From NCBI GenBank assembly GCA_949289005.1, contig CASEMQ010000044.1:1-49501 (forward strand): a DNA stretch of 49,501 nt. Direction: 5' to 3'. Of this stretch, positions 6,567 to 14,595 are shown one piece after another. The stretch is from an uncultured Lentisphaeraceae bacterium (GTDB lineage Bacteria > Verrucomicrobiota > Kiritimatiellia > RFP12 > DVOR01). Both the position numbers and the translations under genes were made by a program. Below the pieces are notes generated by a model. That model saw only the letters and a list, made by a program, of their open reading frames with translations. It was not told the DNA's origin and made no database searches. Within the stretch, counting starts at the first letter, position 1, and each line of letters opens with the position of its first letter.

Positions 6567-7690
6567 TGAAGAAGATTGCATTTGTTTCTAACCATCCGGC
6601 TCCTTATCGGGATCCTTTTTTGAGTCGTTTGGTTCGGATTCCGTCTTTGCAGGTTGAAGTTTTTTCGCTTTTCCAGAGAGACGGCGGACATTCTTTTTGG
6701 GCACTTGAGGCACCTGCTTACAAAAACGAGATTGTCGTTCCGCATTCACCGAAGTCCCAGCTTTGGATTTTTCTGAAATGTCTTCGCCTTTTCGTTTTTT
6801 CCAAGTATGACTGTGTTTGTTGGCCAGGATTTTTATTGAAATCACTGACGTGGTGTATGATTATTCAGGTGTTTTTGTGTAAAAAGTATATTATCTGCCC
6901 GGACACAGTTGAGCAACGGCCGTTGGCGTGGCCTTTGTTGATGTTAAAGTCGTGGTTGGTTCGTCATGCCTTTCTAATTTTTGTCCCGGGGCAGGCTGCG
7001 CATCGTTATTTTATCGAGCAATTCCATGTCCCAGATTTTAAGATTGTTAAAGGTTGTTATGCGTTGGACAACAAGAGTCTTTTGCTTCGCATTAAGACAT
7101 TTCGCGAAGACCGTGCAGCTATTCGGGCGCGGTGGGGTATCAAAGAAACGGAACAACTGTTTTTGATGGTAGCGAATATGCTTGAAAATAGGTGTTATCC
7201 TTTGTTGGGGACGGTCTTCTTGGAGGCAGCTCGAGCCTATCCGGATGCCAAGTTCCTGTGCGTGGGGAGTGGGCCGGATTATGAAAAGATGGAGCACCTG
7301 GCACATGGGCATTCGCAATTGTTGATATCGAAAGGTGTTTCGTTTGATGAAATGCTTGCTCTTTATGCAATTGCAGATGTATATGTCCATGGAGGGAAAG
7401 AGCCTGCGTCGACAGCTTTGGTAATTGGGGCGATTGCCGGGCTTCCAATTTTGTCTAGCCCTTCGGTTGGTTGTTCATGGGATTGTCTGATTCACGAAAA
7501 GAGTGGGTATCAAGTCTCTGATTATCGTTCAGCGGAAGAATGGCGAGATGGTTTCGTTTATTTGTTGAGTAATTCAGACAAATGGAGGGCGATGGGGACG
7601 GAGGCGCAACGTTTGAGCATGAGCTTAGATGTTGAGGTAGCAGTCAAACGTTTTGTGGAAGGTTTGGAAATGAGCGAGGTAAAAAAATGA
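6566..7690 (+). CDS. glycosyltransferase, GT4-like (GT-B)
   Basis: 374 residues; the ATG at 6566 overlaps the previous stop (TAATG). N-terminal IAFVSNHPAPYRDPFL, middle segment LFLMVANMLENRCYP and C-terminal CVGSGPDYEKM, with VHGGKEPASTALVIGAIAGLPILSSPSVG in the E-x7-E-like donor region, fit the GT4 GT-B architecture. It probably extends the polysaccharide repeat unit on the cytoplasmic face. Codon use is AT-rich like the next three genes. Donor and linkage cannot be inferred. Confidence 0.85.
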   Translation: MKKIAFVSNHPAPYRDPFLSRLVRIPSLQVEVFSLFQRDGGHSFWALEAPAYKNEIVVPHSPKSQLWIFLKCLRLFVFSKYDCVCWPGFLLKSLTWCMIIQVFLCKKYIICPDTVEQRPLAWPLLMLKSWLVRHAFLIFVPGQAAHRYFIEQFHVPDFKIVKGCYALDNKSLLLRIKTFREDRAAIRARWGIKETEQLFLMVANMLENRCYPLLGTVFLEAARAYPDAKFLCVGSGPDYEKMEHLAHGHSQLLISKGVSFDEMLALYAIADVYVHGGKEPASTALVIGAIAGLPILSSPSVGCSWDCLIHEKSGYQVSDYRSAEEWRDGFVYLLSNSDKWRAMGTEAQRLSMSLDVEVAVKRFVEGLEMSEVKK

Positions 7691-8823
7691 GATATTCGCA
7701 GGTGTTCAACGCGCGCATGCATATGGCGTTTGTGCGTTATGTGGTATGGCAATACCATCGGAAAAGTTTGCGTGTGGCGCGGAAACACCCAGATTTATTC
7801 AGGCCAGTATCGTCTGAGCTGTCGCGTCTACACAAGGCTTTATGGTCACAGCTCGGGGTGAAAAGTGGTGATAGGTGGTTGCGGCTTCACGTGAACTTGA
7901 CGGGGATTCAAGATTACACGTTTTGTCCGGAAGATATTTTCTTCGCGAGGATAGAACGTATTCTCAATGATTGCAATGTATCCGGATTTGGCGTGGAAGA
8001 CAAGAATGAGTTGTGGCGTTATGTTCCGGATGGAGTAGAGCCGCATGTTGTCCTAAGATATGTGCGTGGTGCTTTCTATGATTCTGAGTCACGGTGGGTT
8101 TCGGAGGCAACCGCGCAGTCGTTGTTGGATTCGATTCGGGAGGACATTGTTGGAAAGCCATGCCGCAGTTCAGGAGGGGCAGGAGTTCGCTTGTTTCGGT
8201 GGCAAAATGGAAAGCATCGGGATGGATCGCTTCTCCTGACGACCGATTGGATTGAGGCGCAGGGGGAGTCCTATGTTGTTCAACATAAAGTTGTACAAGA
8301 TAAGTTTAGTGCCTCTTTCAATACGTCTTCTATCAACACGGTACGGATGATGACGCTTCGTCAACCATGGGACGGGCAGGTGGTTGTGTGCCGGTCGATG
8401 TTGCGAATGGGCGTTTCCAATGCGATTGTGGATAACATGATGAAGGGTGGGTTGTGTGTGTGTGTCGGCTCCGATGGACAATTGGGGCGTTATGCCTATG
8501 ACTATGATGGAGAGCGTTATGAATCGCATCCTGTTTCAGGGCTTCAGTTTCAAGGCCTTGTTCACCCAGCATATTGGGATATGGTTGCGATGGCAAGACA
8601 TGTTGCCGAGCGGATTCCTTACTACAATTTGTTGAGTTTTGATTTGGTTCCTCGCGAGGATGGAACAATTTGTGTGGTAGAAATCAACGCAACGTGTCAA
8701 GGTATTACGCAGTTACAATATGATTTTGGCGGTCTTTTCGGGAGGACTTCCGAACGTTTGATGGATTGGTGCAAGGAGCATCAGGGTTTGGCCACGTTTA
8801 AGCATATTCGGACATTCTATTGA
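7687..8823 (+). CDS. ATP-grasp protein of the sugar-transfer-associated type
   Basis: 378 residues, overlapping the previous gene by 4 nt (ATGA). It resembles the ATP-grasp proteins found in capsule and O-antigen clusters. Visible elements are PCRSSGGAGVRLF (glycine-rich loop, about 158-170), YVVQHKVVQD, SINTVRMMTL, and a C-terminal FDLVPREDGTICVVEINATCQG with the Glu/Asn pair expected to bind Mg-ATP. ATP-grasp enzymes join a carboxylate to an amine or thiol through an acyl phosphate, so an amide decoration on the polysaccharide is plausible. The substrate is unknown. Confidence 0.8.
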   Translation: MRYSQVFNARMHMAFVRYVVWQYHRKSLRVARKHPDLFRPVSSELSRLHKALWSQLGVKSGDRWLRLHVNLTGIQDYTFCPEDIFFARIERILNDCNVSGFGVEDKNELWRYVPDGVEPHVVLRYVRGAFYDSESRWVSEATAQSLLDSIREDIVGKPCRSSGGAGVRLFRWQNGKHRDGSLLLTTDWIEAQGESYVVQHKVVQDKFSASFNTSSINTVRMMTLRQPWDGQVVVCRSMLRMGVSNAIVDNMMKGGLCVCVGSDGQLGRYAYDYDGERYESHPVSGLQFQGLVHPAYWDMVAMARHVAERIPYYNLLSFDLVPREDGTICVVEINATCQGITQLQYDFGGLFGRTSERLMDWCKEHQGLATFKHIRTFY

Positions 8824-8834
8824 TAGGGCCTGAG

Positions 8835-9788
8835 ATGATACATGTTTTGTATTGCTGTGATTCTAAGTATTTTCTTTGGAGTTTAATCTCTGCTTGCTCA
8901 ATTGCGAGGAAGGTTTCTGAGCCGTGTATTTTCCATTTGTTTGGATTGCGGTTACGAAAAAAGGAGATTTTAGAATGGAGTTTGATATTAACGCAAGTAA
9001 ATCCAAAATGTGAGACAAAGGTCTACGAAGTAGATGATGCGTGTTTTGTCGGTTTGCCAACTTGGCGTGGGGGGTATGGAACGTTGTTGCGGATGTTGGC
9101 TCCGGACTTGCTGGACTGCGAATGGGTCCTTTACCTTGATGGTGATACGTTGGCATTTGGAGATGTTGCAGAATTATGGAAGTTGCGAGATAACAATTAT
9201 TGGTTGATGGGGCATTTGAATCCCTGTGCGAGGTTCTCGGAGGAAGGTTATGGCGTGGTTCCTTTGGAAAAGTTGCAGACGCGATATCTCAACGCGGGGG
9301 TATGTCTGATGAATCTGGATGCCATGCGTGCGCATCGGTTTTCAAGTAAATGGCGAGCGATATTGGGGCGAATGTCTGTTCAGCCTCGTTATCCAGATCA
9401 AACGTTATTAAATTTGGTTTGTGCATGTGAGGATACCGAGAGGAGGGGGCTTCTCCCAGATGCATGGGGTGTTTACTCTAGAGAAGGGGATAAAATTGAA
9501 GCATTGGGAAAACGTCTTCAGTTGGTTCATTATGCCTCGGATGCGCCGTGGGGTAGCCAGAGAGTTGCGAAACGGGATGTAGAATGTATTTGGTGGCGTT
9601 TTACGAAGTCGTTGCCGGCAGATGTCCAAGTGCAGATTCCCGCCCCATCGTATCGATGGGATGCTCGTGTTCGCTTTTGGATTTTGAGTAGACTCCCTAC
9701 TTGGTGTTGGCGTATAATGCGACGTATGAAAGGTACCGTTCTTCTTGAAGTTTGGCGTGGACGTCTGAATTGGAAAACTTTTTGTTGA
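8835..9788 (+). CDS. glycosyltransferase family 8
   Basis: 317 residues from the ATG at 8835, preferred to an upstream TTG. GT8 features: the N-terminal strand IHVLYCCDSKYFLWSLISAC, the metal-binding DGD at 102-104 in WVLYLDGDTLAFGD, YLNAGVCLMNLDAMR and YPDQTLLNLV further on, and an aromatic, basic C-terminus. GT8 enzymes transfer glucosyl or galactosyl residues with retention, typically in LPS or glycan assembly. It sits 12 nt after the ATP-grasp gene and shares its low G+C. Confidence 0.87.
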   Translation: MIHVLYCCDSKYFLWSLISACSIARKVSEPCIFHLFGLRLRKKEILEWSLILTQVNPKCETKVYEVDDACFVGLPTWRGGYGTLLRMLAPDLLDCEWVLYLDGDTLAFGDVAELWKLRDNNYWLMGHLNPCARFSEEGYGVVPLEKLQTRYLNAGVCLMNLDAMRAHRFSSKWRAILGRMSVQPRYPDQTLLNLVCACEDTERRGLLPDAWGVYSREGDKIEALGKRLQLVHYASDAPWGSQRVAKRDVECIWWRFTKSLPADVQVQIPAPSYRWDARVRFWILSRLPTWCWRIMRRMKGTVLLEVWRGRLNWKTFC

Positions 9789-9798
9789 TGGAGTGTAT

Positions 9799-10983
9799 AT
9801 GTTGATTATTCATGAGCCAAGAATAACGAATGGGATTAAGCATGCACGTTTGTCTGCGGACATAGAAGTTGACGGTCGGCATTATGCTCTTTGGTATGAA
9901 GTTCAAGAAGAGTTTGCACAATATCTATGTGCGGAACGTAGTGATGCTTTCCTCATTGGGTTGCTTAAATACGCACTTGTGAATGGACACGATGTTATGT
10001 GCGAAGCGCCTGTTACGGCCTCCTTGTTGCGCAAGATACGGGAAAGCTTTTTGCCCTCTGTGATAAATGCCGATAGAGGACGGCTCCGCCTTATAAAGTT
10101 GTTTGCTCCGGAAGCGGCGCCAATTCAAGTGACAAATACTGGTGTCGGGACAGGATTTTCGGGAGGTGTCGATTCCTTGTTTACTATTTTGTCGCATAAG
10201 GATCAGATAACGCACTTGGTTGTGAATAAGTGCCATATTGATTCCGAACGTGCCACAGGAGAGGCAGGTTATTTTAATGCTTTAATAGTGGAAGGGGAGA
10301 AGTTCGCCCAAGAAATGAAGTTGCCTTTGATTATTGGCAATACCAATTATGATGGGGAGGCGTTGCCAGGGCTTTCGTTTTGTGGGACACATGGTTATGC
10401 CAATGCATTTGGTGCGTATGCGCTCCAAAAGCTCTTCACACGATATTACATTGGGTGTGGCCATGCATATGAACCTTTCTCTCTTCATAATTTTGCGACA
10501 TCAGACTGTGCCGAATATGAGTTGTTGCTTGGTTACGTGTTTACGACAGAGAATCTGAATATTGTTCTCGATGGTCCTGTTGATAGGCTGGAAAAGGTTC
10601 GTATGCTTGCTACACAACCATTGGCTGAACGATTTTTGGGTGTCTGTTGTTTTGGACCAACACCCCAAAAAAGGAATTGCACAGGTTTGTGTTATAAGTG
10701 CATGCGAACGGTGTTGGAGCTCTTGGCAGTTGAGTCGCTTGATAATTTCAAGGAGGTTTTTGATGTGCAATATGTTCAGACTCACAAACAAGAGTTTTGT
10801 GCGGAGTTGTTACGTTTGTGGTTGCGACATGATGTTTTTGCAAAAGAAGTTTGGCCTTATAGGAAGAACATGCAGTTTGGAATGCGTGATTGGTACGGAG
10901 CAGGTATGATTGTTTTGCTCAAGATGATTAAGAAGGTGTTACGGGGGGGGGCAACGTCCCATTCTTTTCATCCCAGAGGTTAA
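9799..10983 (+). CDS. PP-loop ATP pyrophosphatase family protein of capsule/O-antigen clusters
   Basis: 394 residues. The ATG at 9799 is chosen because GGAG ends 5 nt before it. A beta-rich N-domain with the phrase ERSDAF precedes the PP-loop TGFSGGVDS (Ser121-Ser126) that adenylates a substrate and releases PPi. Cysteines 283/284, 294, 298 and 301 (CC-x9-C-x3-C-x2-C) recall the zinc site of QueC-like enzymes. I recall relatives in capsule clusters, but know of no assigned reaction. Neighbours suggest chemistry on a sugar or attached amino acid. A G9 tract (10943-10951) near the 3' end could vary the C-terminal tail. Confidence 0.75.
   Translation: MLIIHEPRITNGIKHARLSADIEVDGRHYALWYEVQEEFAQYLCAERSDAFLIGLLKYALVNGHDVMCEAPVTASLLRKIRESFLPSVINADRGRLRLIKLFAPEAAPIQVTNTGVGTGFSGGVDSLFTILSHKDQITHLVVNKCHIDSERATGEAGYFNALIVEGEKFAQEMKLPLIIGNTNYDGEALPGLSFCGTHGYANAFGAYALQKLFTRYYIGCGHAYEPFSLHNFATSDCAEYELLLGYVFTTENLNIVLDGPVDRLEKVRMLATQPLAERFLGVCCFGPTPQKRNCTGLCYKCMRTVLELLAVESLDNFKEVFDVQYVQTHKQEFCAELLRLWLRHDVFAKEVWPYRKNMQFGMRDWYGAGMIVLLKMIKKVLRGGATSHSFHPRG
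10943..10951 (+). repeat. G9 homopolymer near the 3' end of the PP-loop gene
   Basis: Nine consecutive G in the codons for LRGGA, 11 codons before the stop. Slippage would replace the last residues. It also marks the end of the AT-rich island. Confidence 0.85.
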
Positions 10984-11040
10984 TGGCTAGTTATCAATGT
11001 CCGTGAGTTTTGGCTGGTGATTTTTGACTAAGGAATTGAA

Positions 11041-12369
11041 ATGACCTGTCGCGAATCGTTGTTTTGGTTGAAGTGGGGGATGTTTGCGCCGGGGGCGTGG
11101 GGGCGGTTCCGGGGGTTGTTGGCGAATGCGCGGCGGCCGTTGGAGGAGTTGGTGCGGGAGCAGGAGGCGGCGAAGCGGCGCTTGGTGGAGCGGGCGGTGC
11201 GCGAGGTGCCGTTTTATCGGGAACATTATGGCAAGACGGGGTTTGAGATTGGCGACATGGGGCAGGAGGGATGGTTCGAGCGACTTCCGATTGTTACCAA
11301 GGCGGATCTTCGGGCACATTTTGAGGCGATGACGAACCCGGCATTGCGGCGGTATCGGAAGATTTCCACGACGGGGGGCTCGACGGGAACGCCGACAAAG
11401 GCGGGTTACGATGGGCGGATCTGCGAAGCGGTCTACAGTTGGCGACTGCAGGAGGCTTATGGGGTGCATCCGTGGGATGACCATGCGTATGTGTGGCGGT
11501 TGCCGAGGGCTTCGCGTTTGTCGCGGTTTGTGAATGCCGCGCTGTGGTGGCCGTCGCGACATTTGAAGTTGGACGCCAGCTTCATGGACGAGGCGTCGAT
11601 AGGCGCCTTTCTGAAGCGTTACAATCAGGTGCGGCCGACGTTGCTACAGGGTTATGTGGGGGCCATCACGCAATTGGCGCAGTTCGCGTTTGATCGGGGG
11701 GTGAAGGTGTGGTCGCCGAAATGTGTGTGGGTAACGTCCGCGCCGCTCGCGGCAGTGCAGCGGGCGCTTATCGGGGAGGTCTTTGGCGCGCCGGTGTGCG
11801 ATCAATATGGTTCGTGCGAGGTGCGCTGGATCGCGCAACAATGCCCCGAGGCCAAGGGGCTCCATGTGAACGTGGAGCACGTGGCGATCGAGTTTGTGGA
11901 CGCGCAGAATCGCGCCGTCCCGCGCGGGGAGTATGGCAAGGTGTTGCTGACCAACCTAGAGGATTTCGTCTTTCCGTTGATTCGCTACGAAAATGGCGAT
12001 CGTGGGCGGTGGCTTGCGGAACCGTGCGCGTGCGGGCGAACGTTGCCGTGCATCGATGCCGTTAAAGGCCGCGTGTCGGAATCGTTTGTTTTGCCTTCCG
12101 GGATGGTGGTGAACGGTGAGTTTCTGACCACGCTTTTTGACAACGATCCCGATTTGGTGCACGGTTTTCGCGTGACCCAGCACAAAGATGCCTCCATCAC
12201 GGTGAACTACATTCCGGCGAAGGAGACGGAGGAGGCGAAAACGCGCCTTGCCGCCATCCAAACCGCCTTGGAGACGCGCATCAACCGCGAAGTCCCCGTG
12301 CGCTTTGTCCCGGTCGCGGAACTCCCGCACGACCGCGGCAAACTCCGCTTCGTCGTCCGGGAGCAGTGA
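11041..12369 (+). CDS. PaaK/CapK-family AMP-forming ligase (phenylacetate-CoA ligase-like)
   Basis: 442 residues. The adenylate-forming P-loop STTGGSTGTPTK lies at 109-120. Further motifs are a tyrosine/glutamate segment DQYGSCEVRWIAQQC, a metal-binding-like CACGRTLPCI, and a C-terminal domain with DRGKLRF. Members adenylate a carboxylate and pass it to CoA or an acceptor; CapK-type members occur in capsule clusters. With the ATP-grasp and PP-loop genes, an acyl or amide decoration of the polysaccharide is a reasonable inference. G+C rises again here, so it is probably not from the same source as the preceding genes. Confidence 0.82.
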   Translation: MTCRESLFWLKWGMFAPGAWGRFRGLLANARRPLEELVREQEAAKRRLVERAVREVPFYREHYGKTGFEIGDMGQEGWFERLPIVTKADLRAHFEAMTNPALRRYRKISTTGGSTGTPTKAGYDGRICEAVYSWRLQEAYGVHPWDDHAYVWRLPRASRLSRFVNAALWWPSRHLKLDASFMDEASIGAFLKRYNQVRPTLLQGYVGAITQLAQFAFDRGVKVWSPKCVWVTSAPLAAVQRALIGEVFGAPVCDQYGSCEVRWIAQQCPEAKGLHVNVEHVAIEFVDAQNRAVPRGEYGKVLLTNLEDFVFPLIRYENGDRGRWLAEPCACGRTLPCIDAVKGRVSESFVLPSGMVVNGEFLTTLFDNDPDLVHGFRVTQHKDASITVNYIPAKETEEAKTRLAAIQTALETRINREVPVRFVPVAELPHDRGKLRFVVREQ

Positions 12370-12664
12370 TTGGCAATTTGTTTAACGGCGCAACGTTGCT
12401 ACTCCGGATCCGAGTCTTTGCGTTCCTATTTCACTCGTTTTTGACGTTCCCGGGCGGCTGTTTCTTTGGGGAGGTCTTGGCTTGGCCGATAGGTTTGTCG
12501 ATAACTTTCGGAAATCCGATGAAAACCTGTTGAAGGAGGGGCGGGCCAGAAGGAGCCCGGAAACGACTTTTCAATCTATACGCGGGGTCATTTCGCGAGA
12601 TGCGCCGCTCTCAAACGCCCCGCCTGTTGAAACCCGCGTGCCCCGGGCTCCGTCGATGGTGCCG
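12370..12664. other. intergenic region between convergent genes
   Basis: 295 bp containing family 1 repeat copy B (12498-12613). I see no classic intrinsic terminator for either flanking gene. Confidence 0.5.
12498..12613 (-). repeat. family 1 structured repeat, copy B (shortened)
   Basis: On the minus strand the element reads CGGCGCATCTCGCGAAATGA (one iteron, centre 12605), then CCCCGCGTATAGATTGAAAA, TTCAACAGGTTTTCATC and AGTTATCGACAA. The stretch from TCTCGCG through ATTGAAAAG is identical to copy A. Landmarks at 12605, 12575, 12534 and 12506 give the spacings 30, 41 and 28 nt, as in copies A and C. The two upstream iterons are absent. Confidence 0.88.
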
Positions 12665-13372
12665 TCAAGGCTTGGGGCGGCGGAGCAACACGGCGACCCC
12701 GCCCAGCGCGAGCAGGGCGAGCGCCGTCGGCTCGGGAACAGCGCGGGGCGTATACGTGCCGGACCATGTCATGAAGGGGGTCATGTCCAAATCGCTTTCT
12801 TCTCGGCACCAAATTCCCTTTCCCTCCCATTGTTCATATGGCGTATACTCGCCGTTGTTATTTTGGACAACAAACTCAATCTGGTAGGAAGTGCCGGTCT
12901 CAAGAAAAACGTCTTCGTCAAAGATAAACAGCCATGAGTTGCTGTATTCGATAGTGGATTCTGCAGTATAGACAAGTTGGAAATTGTTTCGAACGGTTCG
13001 ATCGCTGTAGGCGACAACGGTGCTGTCGTGTTTAATGCACAGGGTTGGAAAAGGTTGATTGCCTTCTTCGGGGCCCGTCTGATTGTTTGTGCTGGCATCG
13101 ACGACTATGTGGACGGAATCTAATTTGACGGTTGTGTCCATCGGTAGATTCCCTTCCATTTCGGCTGTTTCGTCCAGTGCGACATCATATGAACCGTTGG
13201 GCTTTTGGGGAGCCCAAAACCCGGAACATTCATGTGTTTTGGCGTACTCAAAATTGCCGAATTTCCATTTGACTTCTTCGGCACCGAGTTCCCATGTGAC
13301 GGGAATCGCGTGGGCGAGGCCAAGGGAGAGGAGAGCGAGGGCGGCCGCCAGGCAAGGCTTAAGGGAAGTCAT
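12665..13372 (-). CDS. PEP-CTERM sorting-domain protein
   Basis: 235 residues. The N-terminal signal peptide (Leu/Ala-rich, cleavage near LAHA) leads into a beta-rich body with no recognised domain. The C-terminus is a textbook PEP-CTERM tail: VPEP, a hydrophobic helix (TALALLALGGVAVLL), then RRPKP. Such proteins are processed by an exosortase and are linked to EPS-producing lineages. It lies on the opposite strand inside the polysaccharide locus. No exosortase gene is in the window. It has its own minus-strand promoter, divergent from the GT4 gene. Confidence 0.88.
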   Translation of the reverse strand: MTSLKPCLAAALALLSLGLAHAIPVTWELGAEEVKWKFGNFEYAKTHECSGFWAPQKPNGSYDVALDETAEMEGNLPMDTTVKLDSVHIVVDASTNNQTGPEEGNQPFPTLCIKHDSTVVAYSDRTVRNNFQLVYTAESTIEYSNSWLFIFDEDVFLETGTSYQIEFVVQNNNGEYTPYEQWEGKGIWCREESDLDMTPFMTWSGTYTPRAVPEPTALALLALGGVAVLLRRPKP

Positions 13373-13405
13373 GAAGCATACTCCTTACTGTCGAGGACTT
13401 AGGTA

Positions 13406-13414
13406 AGTGTAGCA
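13406..13414 (-). promoter_or_regulatory. extended -10 promoter of the PEP-CTERM gene
   Basis: Minus-strand TGCTACACT, 33 nt before the start codon at 13372; an aaggag-type site lies just before the ATG. It is divergent from the plus-strand promoter at 13443-13451. Confidence 0.5.
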
Positions 13415-13442
13415 CAGTTGGCGGATAAAGAAAACGGAAATG

Positions 13443-13451
13443 TGCTATAGT
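13443..13451 (+). promoter_or_regulatory. extended -10 promoter of the second GT4 gene
   Basis: TGCTATAGT, 29 nt before the ATG at 13481. No -35 element at the standard distance. Confidence 0.5.
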
Positions 13452-13480
13452 GTGGGGTGTATTGAGGCAGTGAGAACACG

Positions 13481-14575
13481 ATGCGCGTGATACATGTCAT
13501 TTCGGGGATTTCGCGGAGCAGCGGCGGGCCGGCGCGGTCGTCGCAGGGTTTGGTGGCGGCGTTGAACGCGGCGGGGGTGGAGGCGTGGCTGGTGAGCTGC
13601 GCGGTGGGGGAGCGGCCGTGGTTGCCGGGGGTGACGCGTTTTCGTGCGCCGGAGCGGCCGGGTTTATGGGCGTTGCGGGCGTTTTTTCGGGCGTTGTTTG
13701 GGGAATTGCGTCCGGATCTGGTGCATTTGCATGGGATTTGGCAACCGCAGATTCATTTGGCGGCTTGCGCGGCGCGCGCGCTGGGCATCCCGTATATCAT
13801 TGCGCCAAGGGGAATGTTGGAACCGTGGTCGCTGGAACAGGGGAAGTGGAAGAAACGTTTGGCGTTAGCGCTTTACCAGCGTCGTGATTTGCGGGGTGCG
13901 GTGGCGTTGCACGCGACGGCGGAAACGGAGGCAGAGCAGTTTCGTGCGTTGGGGTTTGGGCAGAAGATTGTGGTGAGTCCGAATGGCGTGACGGTTCCGG
14001 AACGGTTGCCGCGGCGTGTAGCGAACAAGGCGGGGGAGCGGCGTGCGCTTTTTGTGTCGCGCATTCATAGAAAAAAAGGGTTGTTGGAACTAGTGGAGGC
14101 GTGGGACCGAATTCGTCCGGAGGGATGGAAGATGGAGATCGTGGGCACGGATGCGGACGGTTATCAGCGTGAGGTGGAGGCGGCGGTTCGCGCCAAGGGG
14201 CTGCAGGACGATTTTGTGTTTACGGGGCCTTTGATGGACGAGGACAAATGGCAGGCGTACACGCGGGCGGATTTGTTTGTGCTGCCGACCCATTCGGAGA
14301 ACTTTGGGATTGTGGTGGCGGAGGCGCTTTATGCGGGGGTGCCGGTGATTACAACGAGGGGGACGCCGTGGAGGGAGTTGGAGACGCATCGTTGTGGCAG
14401 GTGGATTGATTTTGGCGTGGTGTCTCTGGCGGCGGCCTTGCGGGAAATGATGGCACTCCCGGATGGGGCGAGGCAGGCAATGGGGGAACGTGGTCAGGCG
14501 CTTGTGCAATCGCGCTATGCTTGGCCGGCCATCGGCCAGGCGATGGCGAAGGCGTACGCGCGGCTGTTGGCGTGA
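13481..14575 (+). CDS. glycosyltransferase family 4 (group 1)
   Basis: 364 residues. GT-B fold: N-domain MRVIHVISGISRSSGGPARS, then LVHLHGIWQPQIHLAA and YIIAPRGMLEPWSL. The C-domain has RALFVSRIHRKKGLLELVEAW and the E-x7-E donor site in HSENFGIVVAEALYAGVPVI. Close in style to WcaI/WcaL-like transferases of EPS assembly. It has its own promoter, so a second transcript of the locus may start here. G+C matches the host, unlike the 5.8-11.0 kb genes. Confidence 0.9.
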   Translation: MRVIHVISGISRSSGGPARSSQGLVAALNAAGVEAWLVSCAVGERPWLPGVTRFRAPERPGLWALRAFFRALFGELRPDLVHLHGIWQPQIHLAACAARALGIPYIIAPRGMLEPWSLEQGKWKKRLALALYQRRDLRGAVALHATAETEAEQFRALGFGQKIVVSPNGVTVPERLPRRVANKAGERRALFVSRIHRKKGLLELVEAWDRIRPEGWKMEIVGTDADGYQREVEAAVRAKGLQDDFVFTGPLMDEDKWQAYTRADLFVLPTHSENFGIVVAEALYAGVPVITTRGTPWRELETHRCGRWIDFGVVSLAAALREMMALPDGARQAMGERGQALVQSRYAWPAIGQAMAKAYARLLA

Positions 14576-14577
14576 TT

Positions 14578-14586
14578 TGCTATCAT
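14578..14586 (+). promoter_or_regulatory. extended -10 motif before the polymerase gene (possibly leaderless)
   Basis: TGCTATCAT overlapping the end of the GT4 gene; the hexamer ends 9 nt before the ATG at 14596, the same geometry as at 5481-5489. No ribosome binding site is obvious in the 20-nt gap. Confidence 0.35.
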
Positions 14587-14595
14587 GGTGGCGCT

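Noticed and set aside
9799..10983. PP-loop protein as QueC of the queuosine pathway
   Set aside because: It is about 170 residues longer, has a different N-terminal domain and lies in a polysaccharide cluster; only the PP-loop and Cys pattern are similar.
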